A stretch of 64,000 nucleotides of DNA from Corynebacterium rhinophilum (GTDB lineage: Bacteria; Actinomycetota; Actinomycetes; Mycobacteriales; Mycobacteriaceae). Shown here piece after piece: positions 28,769-37,559 of this stretch. The stretch spans positions 185,712-249,711 of the forward strand of contig NZ_JASPHQ010000001.1 in assembly GCF_030227225.1 (NCBI RefSeq), written 5' to 3'. Positions within the stretch are counted from its first letter, which is position 1; each line of letters starts with the position of its first letter. The notes beneath the pieces are model-generated. The model ran no database searches. It worked only from the letters and a program-made list of their open reading frames with translations, and was not told where the DNA came from. Both the position numbers and the translations under genes were made by a program.

Positions 28769-28801
28769 ATTTTCTGACCGTTCTTTGAAGGGACTTTTTA
28801 G

Positions 28802-29203
28802 TTAGAGTGACTCTGGGCCAAAGGAATGGGGGAGGATCTCGGCAAAGTCATGGCTACGGGGCTTTCCATCTACGGAAACGATGACGCGCTCGCAGTTAAA
28901 CTCCCGCAGGACCTGGCGGCAGGCGCCACAAGGGTAGCAAGGTGCAGACTTTAAGCCGATAATAGCGACGGCTTTAATCTGCGGAATGCTGGGCAAGTGG
29001 CCATCGGTAGCCGTCACGTCGGCGGTGGTGACCACGTGGGCGGCGGCATTGCGCTCGGCGCAAATGCCTAGCGGGCTGGAGGCGTTTTCGACATTGGAGC
29101 CGGTGACAATGCGGCCATCGGCAAGCAGCAAAGCCGCACCGACTGGGAAAGAGGAATAAGGCGCCCAGGCGTGGTGGGCTGCTTCTTCTGCGAGGCTGAG
29201 CAA
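28802..29203 (-). CDS. cdd: cytidine deaminase, possibly frameshifted at its 5' end
   Basis: The catalytic core is complete: SNVENASSPLGICAERNA supplies the proton-shuttle Glu and first zinc Cys, and PCYPCGACRQ the other two zinc ligands. It converts (deoxy)cytidine to (deoxy)uridine for deoA. The core frame has only a TTG at 29203 as start, with no Shine-Dalgarno. The natural start appears to be the ATG at 29243 (MNATPDSP), but a run of six G at 29217-29222 shifts that frame; five would restore MNATPDSPPTDAELLSLAEEAA. Either translation begins internally, the run is an assembly error, or the gene is a recent pseudogene. Confidence 0.8.
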   Translation of the reverse strand: MLSLAEEAAHHAWAPYSSFPVGAALLLADGRIVTGSNVENASSPLGICAERNAAAHVVTTADVTATDGHLPSIPQIKAVAIIGLKSAPCYPCGACRQVLREFNCERVIVSVDGKPRSHDFAEILPHSFGPESL

Positions 29204-29319
29204 TTCGGCATCGGTAGGGGGGCGAATCCGGGGTGGCGTTCATTGCGGTATGGACTTTCTTTCTACGGGGGAAGAGAGATTGGGTTAATCCTCTATTAGA
29301 ACAAAAAGAAAAACACTCA

Positions 29320-29348
29320 TTGACATCTGTTCTATAGGGAATGATAAT
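29320..29348 (+). promoter_or_regulatory. sigma-70-type promoter for deoA
   Basis: TTGACA (29320-29325), a 17-base spacer and GATAAT (29343-29348), nearly consensus. The -35 to spacer region is overlapped by the right arm of a TAGAACA / TGTTCTA inverted repeat (29297-29303 and 29328-29334), a candidate operator. Confidence 0.75.
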
Positions 29349-29370
29349 TGGACGTGGTGGAGTGTACAAC

Positions 29371-29384
29371 CACTATATATAGTG
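29371..29384. promoter_or_regulatory. 14-bp palindrome downstream of deoA promoter
   Basis: CACTATATATAGTG is a perfect palindrome about 23 bases after the -10 box, in the untranslated leader of deoA. Candidate repressor site for the nucleoside salvage genes. Confidence 0.5.
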
Positions 29385-29445
29385 TGGTAAATCACATCAT
29401 GTGCTTGTATGTTTCGGTGTCCAAATCATTACAGGAGGAGTCGTC

Positions 29446-30732
29446 ATGGCTGAGAAATTCGATGCGGTAGATGTTATTCGTACCAAGCGCGACAAGGGGG
29501 TATTTAGCCCGGAGGAAATCGATTGGGTCATCGATGCCTATACGCGCGGGGTCGTGGGCGATGAGCAGATGACCGCACTCAACATGGCGATTTTCCTCAA
29601 CGGCATGAACCGCGAGGAAATCTCGCAGTGGACTAAGGCGATGATTGCCTCCGGTGAGACGATGAGCTTTGAGTCCTTGTCCAAGAAGACCGCGGACAAG
29701 CACTCCACCGGTGGCGTTGGCGATAAGATCACGCTGCCGCTCGCGCCTCTCGTTGCCGCCTTTGGCGTGGCGGTCCCGCAGCTTTCTGGCCGCGGCTTGG
29801 GCCACACCGGTGGCACCCTGGACAAGCTGGAAGCCATCCCGGGCTGGCAGGCGGATATTTCCAATGAGCGATTGATGGAAATCCTGGAGGATCCGGGCTG
29901 CATCATCTGCGCGGCAGGCTCTGGACTAGCGCCCGCGGACAAGAAGATCTATGCCCTGCGCGATATCACCTCCACCGTTGAGGCCATTCCGCTTATTGCT
30001 TCCTCCATCATGTCGAAGAAGATCGCGGAAGGTACCTCGTCGCTGGTCCTCGATGTCAAAGTGGGCTCCGGCGCCTTTATGAAGGATGAGACCTTGGCCC
30101 GCGAGCTGGCGCAGACCATGGTGGACTTGGGCAATGATGCCGGCACCGCCACCACTGCACTGTTAACGGATATGTCCACCCCTTTGGGCCGCAAGGTGGG
30201 CAACGCGCTCGAAGTTGAAGAATCCGTCGAGGTCCTAGCCGGCGGCGGGCCAAGCGATGTCGTCGAGCTGACCCTGGCACTTGCGCGCGAGATGCTGGAA
30301 GCAGCTGGCGTGCACGATGCCGACGTGGAAAAGGCGCTCAAGGATGGCCGCGCTATGGACAAGTGGAAGCAAATGATTAAGGCACAGGGCGGCGACCCAG
30401 ACGCCAAGCTTCCTGTGGCGACGCATACCCACGATGTCATTGTTGAATCCGATGGCTACCTGACCGAACTCGATGCCCTGTCCGTCGGTGTAAGCTCCTG
30501 GCGCTTGGGCGCGGGCCGCGCGCGGAAGGAAGACCCAGTACAGGCGACCGCGGGCATCGAATTGCACGCAGTCAAGGGTGAGAAGGTATCTAAGGGTCAA
30601 AAGCTTTTCACCCTGCACACGGAGACTCCGGAGCGCTTCGAGCGTTCCCTCGAGACTTTGCAGCAGAGCTTTAAGATTACGGACGCCCCGCTGGATAAGG
30701 AGCGCCAGATCATCCTGGACCGCATTGGTTAA
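29446..30732 (+). CDS. deoA: thymidine/pyrimidine-nucleoside phosphorylase
   Basis: 428 residues from the ATG at 29446, preceded by CAGGAGGAG; the frame is open to 29401 but without a site. Phosphorolyses thymidine/uridine to base and (deoxy)ribose-1-phosphate. The family signature around KHSTGGVGDK (residues 85-94) binds phosphate, and SGRGLGHTGGTLDKLE follows at about 113-128. The C-terminal domain is complete. Divergent from cdd-nupC with promoter and palindromes between. The stop overlaps the convergent DUF1648 gene by four bases. Confidence 0.95.
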   Translation: MAEKFDAVDVIRTKRDKGVFSPEEIDWVIDAYTRGVVGDEQMTALNMAIFLNGMNREEISQWTKAMIASGETMSFESLSKKTADKHSTGGVGDKITLPLAPLVAAFGVAVPQLSGRGLGHTGGTLDKLEAIPGWQADISNERLMEILEDPGCIICAAGSGLAPADKKIYALRDITSTVEAIPLIASSIMSKKIAEGTSSLVLDVKVGSGAFMKDETLARELAQTMVDLGNDAGTATTALLTDMSTPLGRKVGNALEVEESVEVLAGGGPSDVVELTLALAREMLEAAGVHDADVEKALKDGRAMDKWKQMIKAQGGDPDAKLPVATHTHDVIVESDGYLTELDALSVGVSSWRLGAGRARKEDPVQATAGIELHAVKGEKVSKGQKLFTLHTETPERFERSLETLQQSFKITDAPLDKERQIILDRIG

Positions 30733-31853
30733 ATCAGAATTAACGGAAGCGCAATCGACCCGATGATGATGATCGCCATGACGGCGAGGAAGACCTTCGC
30801 CTGCCACGTGGCGTAGTTGAAGGACACTCCGACGCCTAGGCGCTTGTCCACCAGCACCGCTGGGTCATCGGGATTGTAGTACAGGATCCCCCACTTATAA
30901 TGCTCGTCATTATCGGGGGATTCTTTGTCGCTATCCGGAAATTTCACCCCGCGCAGCTGTTCCTCGAGCTGCGATTGGGCGCGCAGGATCATCGCCACGA
31001 TGGCTATGGTGCCGCTAATGGTCATCACCACCATGGTGATAAAGGAGAGCCCAGCCAGGTCCTGGTAGCCGGGTACTGGGCTGGTGATCTGTATAAACGA
31101 CAGCCCGAGAGACATGAGAAGCAGCAGGGTGCCCATCGCTTCGTTGGAGGCTGCAAGGTTTGCTTGATTCCGTAGCCGCGCCTTGATGGAGCGCTCCGAG
31201 CGTGGCTGAACCGCGGTGCGTTGGATAAGCCAGCAGATGCCGGCGAAAAGCAGCCACACTCCCAGCCCGATGAATGTGATGAAAAAGACGCTGCCGATGG
31301 ACTTGTCGCTCCAGCTATCCGGCTCCATAGAATCATCCCAGTGCACCGGAACGGGATCGGGGATATCGGACCAGTGGGCAGCGACGATGAGCGCGCCGGC
31401 GATGATGACCAACAAGGAACCTAGCATGGTGAGCCAGGGAAAAGATGGGGTTGGTACATCAATATCCTGCACAGCGTCGGCGTCTCGCCCCGCTACTCGG
31501 GCACTGACCGCGGTTTCTACCCCGTCGAACCAGCCACCGTCCTTCTTAGCCGCGATGATGTGGCGGCGCTGCGAGAGATAGGCCCACGTGCTGCCGATAA
31601 TGACCAACAGGGAAGACAAGGCCGCCACCCATGAATGGTTAACGTAGAAAAGCGAGATAACCGTCGCGGCGATGCCCACAATCCACGTCCGGGTTTTGAA
31701 ACCGGAAATTGCGTCGACCACAACCGGATCAGAAAGGTGGCTTTGGGGAACGCGAACGCCCAGCGGGGCACCTTGTGCCGCCAGCGCCGGGATTGTGGTC
31801 ATTATCCACGTAATGGCCAGCGTGGTGGCGGCCATGAGGATGGTGAGAATCAT
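30729..31853 (-). CDS. DUF1648/DUF5808 membrane protein, module 2
   Basis: 374 residues, the same length as and similar throughout to the module-1 protein at 23.7-24.8 kb: WSDIPDPVPVHWDDSM in the middle, SPRSERSIKARLRNQANLA-type segment, and YKWGILYYNPDDPAVLVDK near the C-terminus. About eight hydrophobic helices. The start overlaps the intact GntR regulator by four bases. The stop overlaps the convergent deoA stop by four bases, so the nucleoside gene and this module were joined without spacer. Function unknown. Confidence 0.75.
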   Translation of the reverse strand: MILTILMAATTLAITWIMTTIPALAAQGAPLGVRVPQSHLSDPVVVDAISGFKTRTWIVGIAATVISLFYVNHSWVAALSSLLVIIGSTWAYLSQRRHIIAAKKDGGWFDGVETAVSARVAGRDADAVQDIDVPTPSFPWLTMLGSLLVIIAGALIVAAHWSDIPDPVPVHWDDSMEPDSWSDKSIGSVFFITFIGLGVWLLFAGICWLIQRTAVQPRSERSIKARLRNQANLAASNEAMGTLLLLMSLGLSFIQITSPVPGYQDLAGLSFITMVVMTISGTIAIVAMILRAQSQLEEQLRGVKFPDSDKESPDNDEHYKWGILYYNPDDPAVLVDKRLGVGVSFNYATWQAKVFLAVMAIIIIGSIALPLILI

Positions 31854-32218
31854 GATAGCTCCTTCAGTGTGGAGTCGAGATAGCCGTGGAGCTCATCGGT
31901 GGAAAAGCCCTGGGCGCGGGCAAGCGCCGCCACGCGGTGAAGGCGTTGCCGTACCTGCTGTTCTTGCGCCGCGGTGTGCGCGCCGGGTCGAACGATTGAC
32001 CCCGACCGGCCCGCAGTTTCGACGAGGCCATCAGCCACGAGCAGGTCATAGGCGTGTTTCACGGTGGCTGGGTTGATGCCAATATCCGCGGCGACATGGC
32101 GCACGGGATCGAGCTTTTCGCCAGCAAGCAGTTGCCCGCGGGCGATGGCCAACACGAGTTCATCGTGAATTTGCTGGAAGACCGGCACATCCGTGTCAGG
32201 GTTGAGAGTGATGAGCAT
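31850..32218 (-). CDS. GntR-family (YtrA-type) regulator, module 2, intact
   Basis: 122 residues. Winged-helix core at about 10-72: PVFQQIHDELVLAIARGQL, then DPVRHVAADIGINPATVKHAYDLL and the wing GRSGSIVRPG. The remaining about 45 residues form the short helical C-terminus typical of the YtrA subfamily. The ATG at 32218 has a GGAGGTAG site upstream. Directly coupled to the membrane protein (four-base overlap), and likely represses this unit through the inverted repeat at 32243-32263. It may also bind the identical-pattern site of module 1, whose own regulator is broken. Confidence 0.88.
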   Translation of the reverse strand: MLITLNPDTDVPVFQQIHDELVLAIARGQLLAGEKLDPVRHVAADIGINPATVKHAYDLLVADGLVETAGRSGSIVRPGAHTAAQEQQVRQRLHRVAALARAQGFSTDELHGYLDSTLKELS

Positions 32219-32242
32219 GAGCTACCTCCTTCCACTATTTTT

Positions 32243-32263
32243 TGTACTACTAATAGTAGCACA
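32243..32263. promoter_or_regulatory. putative GntR operator, module 2
   Basis: TGT-N2-TAC-N5-GTA-N2-ACA, the same arms and spacings as at 25233-25253. Lies 25 bases before the regulator start. Confidence 0.68.
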
Positions 32264-32305
32264 ATCTGTGTCAGTAAAAGTAATACAGAATGGAGGCTAA
32301 GATAC

Positions 32306-33811
32306 CTAGATATGAACCTGCGAGGTTAAGTTGAGTTCCTTGCAGAAACCCTCATCGTGGCTGACCAACAAGTATGCGCCCTCGTAGGACTCAAGAATCT
32401 GCACGAGCCACTTTATGGTGGTGATATCCAAATTATTGGTGGGCTCATCAAGCAAGAGGAATTGAGGGCTGGGCTCGGCCAAAAGCACCCGGGCAAATTC
32501 CGCGCGGAAGCGTTCGCCGCCGGATAGCTGGCCGGTGCGGCGGTGCACTTGGTCATCGCGAAATAGTAGCTGTGCCAGTTGATCGCGGAGAAATTGTGGG
32601 TGAGCAGTGGGATTGGCCTCCGTGACCATCTCTAAAAGAGTGCGATCTTCTGGCAAGGTGATTTTCTGCCGCAAATATCCACAGTCCAAGCTGTACTCAA
32701 CGTCACCGCGCACAACCTTATTAAGAAATGTGGTTTTCCCGCTGCCATTTGGTCCCATAAGGCGTACATGTTCAGGGCCGGTTAAGTCCACGATGCTGCT
32801 GGTGAGCACACGTGTGCCATTGGGCAACTGAGTGCCCGGGAGGTCGAGGTGGACGTGTTCGTCTGGGCGGATCTTATTTTGTGCAGCTTGATAGGCGTCA
32901 AATGCTTCCTTCACCGACCCTGATGCCTGAGCTGAGCGCTTAGCCGCGGTATTTTGGGAGCGATTCTTGTCGTTTCCCATTGCTAGCCCGGGTTTCCGGT
33001 TGTTGTGGGAAAAGGCTTTGCCGCGGCGCTTATCCCTGGAAATGCGCACTTGCATCGCTTCGCGCTCGCGCACTTGCTTGCGGTGTTCGGCTTTGGCCTC
33101 GCGAGTTTCTGCTTCAGCAACGCGCTGTTCGTTCCCTATCGCCTCCCGGTAAGCGTGATAATTTCCGGAAAATATTCTCAAATTTCCCGCGTAGAGCTCT
33201 GCAATGTACTCGACATGGGAGAGTAGGTCTAGGTCATGGGAGATGACGAGCATGGGGGTAGAAGAGCTGGAAATAAGCTCAGTGACCTTGGACTTTCCTT
33301 CCGCGTCCAGGTTATTGGTTGGCTCATCGAGGATGACAAAGTCCGGGTGATCAAAAAACGCGGCGTTTAACGCGATGGTCACCGCTTCGCCCCCGGAAAT
33401 CGTGCCGATGGTGCGATCTAGTGGGTAGGGGATGCCAGCATTATGAAGGCACGCATGAATCCTGTCTTCGATATCCCAGTCGGTGCCAATAATCTTCAGC
33501 AGCTCCTCGGAGTAATTTCCCGCTTCTAGTGCGTGGAGCGCGGCAATCGTTTCCGCTGCGCCAAAAACGTCGGCGATGGTTAAAGAGTCATGTAGACCAA
33601 GATCTTGGTCTAGGTACGTGACTTCTGGTGCCGAGAATGTGCCCGAGGATGGTGCGATCTGGTGGGACAGGACCTTAGCAAGGGTTGATTTTCCGGATCC
33701 ATTATCGCCAATCATCCCAGTAACCGAGTCAGGGATTGTTGCGGAAAGTTGAGAAAAGCAGGGAGTGCCGTCTGGCCAGGACAGGCTGAGTTGAGAAAGA
33801 GAAATCGGCAT
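32306..33811 (-). CDS. ABC-F family ATP-binding protein
   Basis: 501 residues with two ABC cassettes and no membrane segment. Cassette 1: Walker A GDNGSGKST (35-43), signature ISGGEAVT, Walker B ILDEPTNNLD. A charged linker (about 240-300) is rich in Arg/Lys/Glu, a coiled-coil interdomain. Cassette 2: GPNGSGKTT, LSGGERFR, LLDEPTNNLD. ABC-F proteins bind the ribosomal E site; some protect ribosomes from antibiotics. The ATG at 33811 has an AAGGTGG site; a longer frame to 33853 lacks one. Whether it confers resistance cannot be read from sequence. Confidence 0.87.
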   Translation of the reverse strand: MPISLSQLSLSWPDGTPCFSQLSATIPDSVTGMIGDNGSGKSTLAKVLSHQIAPSSGTFSAPEVTYLDQDLGLHDSLTIADVFGAAETIAALHALEAGNYSEELLKIIGTDWDIEDRIHACLHNAGIPYPLDRTIGTISGGEAVTIALNAAFFDHPDFVILDEPTNNLDAEGKSKVTELISSSSTPMLVISHDLDLLSHVEYIAELYAGNLRIFSGNYHAYREAIGNEQRVAEAETREAKAEHRKQVREREAMQVRISRDKRRGKAFSHNNRKPGLAMGNDKNRSQNTAAKRSAQASGSVKEAFDAYQAAQNKIRPDEHVHLDLPGTQLPNGTRVLTSSIVDLTGPEHVRLMGPNGSGKTTFLNKVVRGDVEYSLDCGYLRQKITLPEDRTLLEMVTEANPTAHPQFLRDQLAQLLFRDDQVHRRTGQLSGGERFRAEFARVLLAEPSPQFLLLDEPTNNLDITTIKWLVQILESYEGAYLLVSHDEGFCKELNLTSQVHI

Positions 33812-33927
33812 GAAGAATCCACCTTTAAAGAACGAGTGTGCAAGGGACGTCATACTAGGCGGAAATCTTCATAGCACTTAACGATAGCAGCTGTGGTGCA
33901 GAACACAAGAGCCCTAGCTAAAATTCA

Positions 33928-33958
33928 TCTCTTGCAGGAACCGGAGGCCTGCAAGAGA
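33928..33958 (-). terminator. terminator after the accBC-linked gene
   Basis: 11-bp perfect inverted repeat TCTCTTGCAGG / CCTGCAAGAGA with a 9-base loop, 11 bases after the stop of the gene ending at 33970; a T-rich stretch follows on the - strand. Confidence 0.65.
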
Positions 33959-33969
33959 CAGACGCCAGA

Positions 33970-34428
33970 TTAGAAGCGGCGGAAGAACTTACCCTGGGTG
34001 AGCTCCTCGAACCCCGGTAGTGGCGTGGCGGACGCGATGCCGGGGGCGGTTTGCTCGGCCGCGAGGTCTGTAGCGTTGGCAACGAGCAGGTCGTGGGCGC
34101 GGGAAGCCTCGTCGTCGGTGCCATTCGTGGCGACGATGAGCTCGGGGATGTCCTCGGGATCGAAGGGGGTGAGCCAGGTGGCATCGTCAAGCGGGTCAGC
34201 GCCCGAGTCCCCAAGGAAGGCTGGGCCCTTGGTGGCGGCGGGGTAGTAGCGCAGGAGCGCGGCCCCCACGGGCTCTACAGTTGGATCCTCATTGGCGGCA
34301 AGGGGCAAGGCGATGACGCCGCCATCAACGATGGGGGACCAGTCTGCGATATGGGAGGGGAAGAGGCCCGCAAGGTAGTCGCGGTCCTTTTCCTTGGCCA
34401 AGCGAACACCAAGAGAAGAATCAGTCAT
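33970..34428 (-). CDS. conserved protein of unknown function following accBC
   Basis: 152 residues, soluble and acidic. No signal peptide or membrane helix. The N-terminus (VRLAKEKDRDYLAGLFPSHIADW) and a central GAALLRYYPAATKGPAFLG segment could belong to a divergent N-acetyltransferase fold, but the acetyl-CoA loop motif is not evident. Its ATG lies 22 bases beyond the accBC stop on the same strand, so it is the second gene of that unit; genes in this position accompany accBC in related corynebacteria as far as I recall. Function not assigned. Confidence 0.65.
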   Translation of the reverse strand: MTDSSLGVRLAKEKDRDYLAGLFPSHIADWSPIVDGGVIALPLAANEDPTVEPVGAALLRYYPAATKGPAFLGDSGADPLDDATWLTPFDPEDIPELIVATNGTDDEASRAHDLLVANATDLAAEQTAPGIASATPLPGFEELTQGKFFRRF

Positions 34429-34450
34429 TCTACCAGGCTAGCTGGCGCGG

Positions 34451-36211
34451 CTACTTAATTTCCAGCAGCTGCGCGCCCTTGGTGGTGGACGAGCCGGCCT
34501 CGACCGCCAAGCCGGTCACGGTGCCGGACTTGTGGGCCTTGACGGGGTTTTCCATCTTCATTGCCTCAAGGACCAGGACGATATCGCCCTCTTCTACCTC
34601 TTGGCCCTCTTCTACGTTGACCTTGATGACTGTTCCCTGCATCGGTGCGGTCACGGCATCGCCGGACACTGCGGCCTTGGCGCCGGCACCCTTGCGCTTT
34701 TTCCGCTTGCGCGCGCCAGTAATGCCAAAGGTGGCGGGCAAGGCCACCTCGATGCGGCGGCCATCGATTTCCACGGTGTGAACCTGGGAGGCCTCGGGCG
34801 CGCCGGCTTCCGCATCGGTGGAATCATCGTGCGGCGGCAGCTGGTTATCCCAGGCCTCCTCAATCCACTTGGTGTAGACATCGAAGGAACCATTTTCCGC
34901 GGTAAAGGCGGGATCGGCGACGATGGCCCTGTCAAAGGGCAGCACGGTGGGCAGGCCCTCAACCTGGTATTCAGACAGGGCGCGGGCAGAGCGCCGCAGG
35001 GCGGTTTCGCGGTCCGGACCCCAGACAATGAGCTTGGCCAGCATGGAATCGAATTGCCCGCCGATGACGGAGCCCTCGATGACGCCCGAATCCACGCGCA
35101 CTCCTGGGCCGGCCGGCTCGGAGTACTTGACGATGGTGCCAGGGGCAGGCATAAAACCGGCCGCGGCGTCTTCGCCGTTGATGCGGAACTCAAAGGCGTG
35201 CCCGCGCGGCGTTGGGTCCTCGCTTAGCGAAAGCTCTTCGCCCTGTGCAATCCGGAATTGCTCGCGCACGAGGTCCAGCCCGGTAGTTTCCTCAGAAACG
35301 GGGTGCTCTACCTGCAGGCGGGTATTGACCTCGAGGAAGGAAATCAGGCCATCGGCACCGACCAAATACTCCACGGTGCCGGCGCCACAGTAGTCAGCCT
35401 CACGGCAAATGCGCTTGGCGGATTCGTGGATGGAGGCGCGCTGCTCGTCGCTTAGGAAAGGCGCCGGTGCCTCCTCTACGAGCTTTTGGAAGCGGCGCTG
35501 CAGGGAGCAATCACGCGTGCCGACGACCACAACATTGCCGTGCTTATCCGCCAAGACCTGGGCCTCAACGTGGCGGGCCTTATCGAGGTAGCGTTCGACA
35601 AAGCACTCGCCGCGGCCAAAGGCAGTGGTGGCCTCGCGGGTAGCGGATTCAAAAAGCTCCGGAATCTCTTCAGTGGTGTGTGCCACCTTCATGCCGCGGC
35701 CGCCGCCACCAAATGCCGCCTTGATGGCTACGGGCAAGCCGTGCTCATCCGCGAAGGCTTTGACCTCGTCTGCGTTGGCTACCGGGTCCTTGGTGCCGGG
35801 GGCCATGGGGGCTTCGGCCCGCTCGGCGATGTGGCGGGCGGTGACCTTATCGCCCAACGCGCGGATGGATTGGGGAGGCGGTCCAATCCAGGTCAGTCCG
35901 GCATCGATAACCGCCTGGGCAAAATCGGCATTCTCGGACAAGAAACCATAGCCGGGGTGGATGGCATCCGCGCCGGATTTGTGGGCGGCATCCAGAATCT
36001 TGTCAAAGACAAGATAAGAATCCGCAGAGGTAGAACCGCCGAGGGCAAAAGCTTCATCTGCCAGCGTGACGAATGGTGCCTGCGCGTCCGGCTCGGCATA
36101 AACGGCGACTGAGGAGATCCCGGCATCGCGAGCAGCACGAATAACGCGTACGGCGATCTCACCTCGGTTCGCTACGAGAACCTTGGAGATCTTCTTGGTT
36201 TCTACTGCCAC
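34451..36211 (-). CDS. accBC: acyl-CoA carboxylase alpha subunit (biotin carboxylase plus biotin carrier)
   Basis: 586 residues. The biotin carboxylase domain begins at [19 protein letters not shown] (about 11-29), carries the [13 protein letters not shown]-binding loop, and continues through [14 protein letters not shown]. The C-terminal biotinyl domain has EAMKMENPV (biotin-accepting Lys552), separated by a Lys/Arg-rich linker. It carboxylates biotin with bicarbonate and ATP and serves the acetyl- and propionyl-/mycolic acyl-CoA carboxylase complexes together with AccD subunits and AccE, encoded 3.2-5 kb to the right. A GAGGTTAC region precedes the start at 36211. Confidence 0.95.
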   Translation of the reverse strand: MAVETKKISKVLVANRGEIAVRVIRAARDAGISSVAVYAEPDAQAPFVTLADEAFALGGSTSADSYLVFDKILDAAHKSGADAIHPGYGFLSENADFAQAVIDAGLTWIGPPPQSIRALGDKVTARHIAERAEAPMAPGTKDPVANADEVKAFADEHGLPVAIKAAFGGGGRGMKVAHTTEEIPELFESATREATTAFGRGECFVERYLDKARHVEAQVLADKHGNVVVVGTRDCSLQRRFQKLVEEAPAPFLSDEQRASIHESAKRICREADYCGAGTVEYLVGADGLISFLEVNTRLQVEHPVSEETTGLDLVREQFRIAQGEELSLSEDPTPRGHAFEFRINGEDAAAGFMPAPGTIVKYSEPAGPGVRVDSGVIEGSVIGGQFDSMLAKLIVWGPDRETALRRSARALSEYQVEGLPTVLPFDRAIVADPAFTAENGSFDVYTKWIEEAWDNQLPPHDDSTDAEAGAPEASQVHTVEIDGRRIEVALPATFGITGARKRKKRKGAGAKAAVSGDAVTAPMQGTVIKVNVEEGQEVEEGDIVLVLEAMKMENPVKAHKSGTVTGLAVEAGSSTTKGAQLLEIK

Positions 36212-36317
36212 GGCAGTAACCTCCTGAATACACTTCGTTTACTACGGGATCTATTGTTGCACACCAAAATATTAATTCGTCCGTTTGGCAATAATTGTTA
36301 CGTTTAAACAAAAATAA

Positions 36318-36340
36318 ACCCACATCGTCACGATGTGGGT
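36318..36340 (-). terminator. terminator of the sulfurtransferase-like gene
   Basis: 10-bp perfect inverted repeat ACCCACATCG / CGATGTGGGT with a three-base loop, then TATTTTTGTTT on the - strand. Lies between the gene ending at 36362 and the accBC start, so accBC needs its own promoter. Confidence 0.8.
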
Positions 36341-36361
36341 AATTAATGACCGGACGAAAAT

Positions 36362-37225
36362 CTACTTTTCAATCGGCATATTGACCATGTTGCCCCACTC
36401 AGACCATGATCCATCGTAGACCTGCGCCTTTTTAAAGCCCAAAAGGTAGGTCAGCACGAACCACGTAAACGCGGCCTGCGCGCCCACGTGGGAATACAAA
36501 ATGGTGGGGGTATCCGGCTCCAGCATGCCGTAGTTGACCTTGAGGTCATCAATGTTGCGGAAGCAAGAATTGGGGTAGGTTGCGCGGTCCCACTCCAAGT
36601 TGATCGCACCTGGAATGTGGCCGTGGCACATGGTCGTGCCATACGGCGAGTTTCCATTCGGGTCGAACTCCGTCGCCTCACCCGCGAATTCCTCCGGCGG
36701 GCGGGTATCAACCAGGGAACCAGTTGCCTCGCGGACATCGGAAACAAAGGCGCGCAGGACGGAATCGTCCCGGGTTACCTCGGGATAATCCGACTCCTGG
36801 AATTCCGGGACCATGAAGGAGGTATCGCGTTCTTCTGACATCCACGCATCGCGCCCGCCATCGAGAAGGCGAACATCCTTGTGTCCAAAGAGGGTAAATA
36901 CCCACAGCGCATAGGCCGCCCACCAATTGGACTTATCGCCATACAAAACAACGGTATCGTCTTCGTGGATGCCCTTTTCCCGCATCAAGCGGGTAAATTC
37001 CTCGCCGCTGATAAAGTCGCGCGTCAGCGAGCTCAACAGCTCGGTGCGGAAATTAATCCGCGTGGCCGTGGGAATGTGCCCGATATCGTACAAAAGGGAG
37101 TCTTCATCGACCTCGATGACGCGCAGCCCTTTAACGCCCAGGCGCGCAGACAGCCACGGAGCGGAGACAAGCCGCTCTGGGTGCGCATATTGCTGGAATG
37201 GGGGATAGGGGTCTACTTCTGCCAC
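36362..37225 (-). CDS. rhodanese-family protein (SseA/ThtR-like) with Ser in place of catalytic Cys
   Basis: 287 residues with two rhodanese domains. The first is recognisable from AAYALWVFTLFGHKDVRLLDGGRDAW. The second has GTMCHGHIPGAINLEW and the C-terminal TWFVLTYLLGFKKAQVYDGSWSEW typical of thiosulfate sulfurtransferases of actinobacteria. The active-site loop of the second domain, normally CRxGxR after a Tyr, reads YSHVGAQ: the nucleophilic Cys is Ser245. Persulfide chemistry is therefore unlikely unless another Cys substitutes; only two Cys are present. Located between accBC and the DUF4282 gene. Name by location would be sseA/thtR, but activity is doubtful. Confidence 0.8.
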   Translation of the reverse strand: MAEVDPYPPFQQYAHPERLVSAPWLSARLGVKGLRVIEVDEDSLLYDIGHIPTATRINFRTELLSSLTRDFISGEEFTRLMREKGIHEDDTVVLYGDKSNWWAAYALWVFTLFGHKDVRLLDGGRDAWMSEERDTSFMVPEFQESDYPEVTRDDSVLRAFVSDVREATGSLVDTRPPEEFAGEATEFDPNGNSPYGTTMCHGHIPGAINLEWDRATYPNSCFRNIDDLKVNYGMLEPDTPTILYSHVGAQAAFTWFVLTYLLGFKKAQVYDGSWSEWGNMVNMPIEK

Positions 37226-37559
37226 TGCCCGCCTGCCTTTCTAATAAAACGGGATGATTCGCTCCCACCACTCTAACCCGATGAATGCCAAATTGATCAC
37301 TTGGGAGGCCGTAGTGTGGTATTCCATACAATAAAACAGCCAAGTGGGGGCGGGAAAGCATTAAACATAATAGTGCTTTTACTTGGAGCCGCGATTCTAC
37401 AAGTTTTCCCGCTGCATTACTTAAGGAGCGCACCCAGCAGCTCTCGAAGATTAATCGGGGCAGCGAATTTTAATCATGTTTACACCGCGCCACGCGCTGA
37501 AAAGGTCTATAGTCAGATCGTTCTGTTTCTCCCTAGACCTAGGAATATGGGCTGCGATT

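Noticed and set aside
33812..33853. Leader peptide upstream of the ABC-F gene
   Set aside because: The short upstream ATG is in the same frame and continuous with the ABC-F coding sequence, so it is an N-terminal extension rather than a separate leader.
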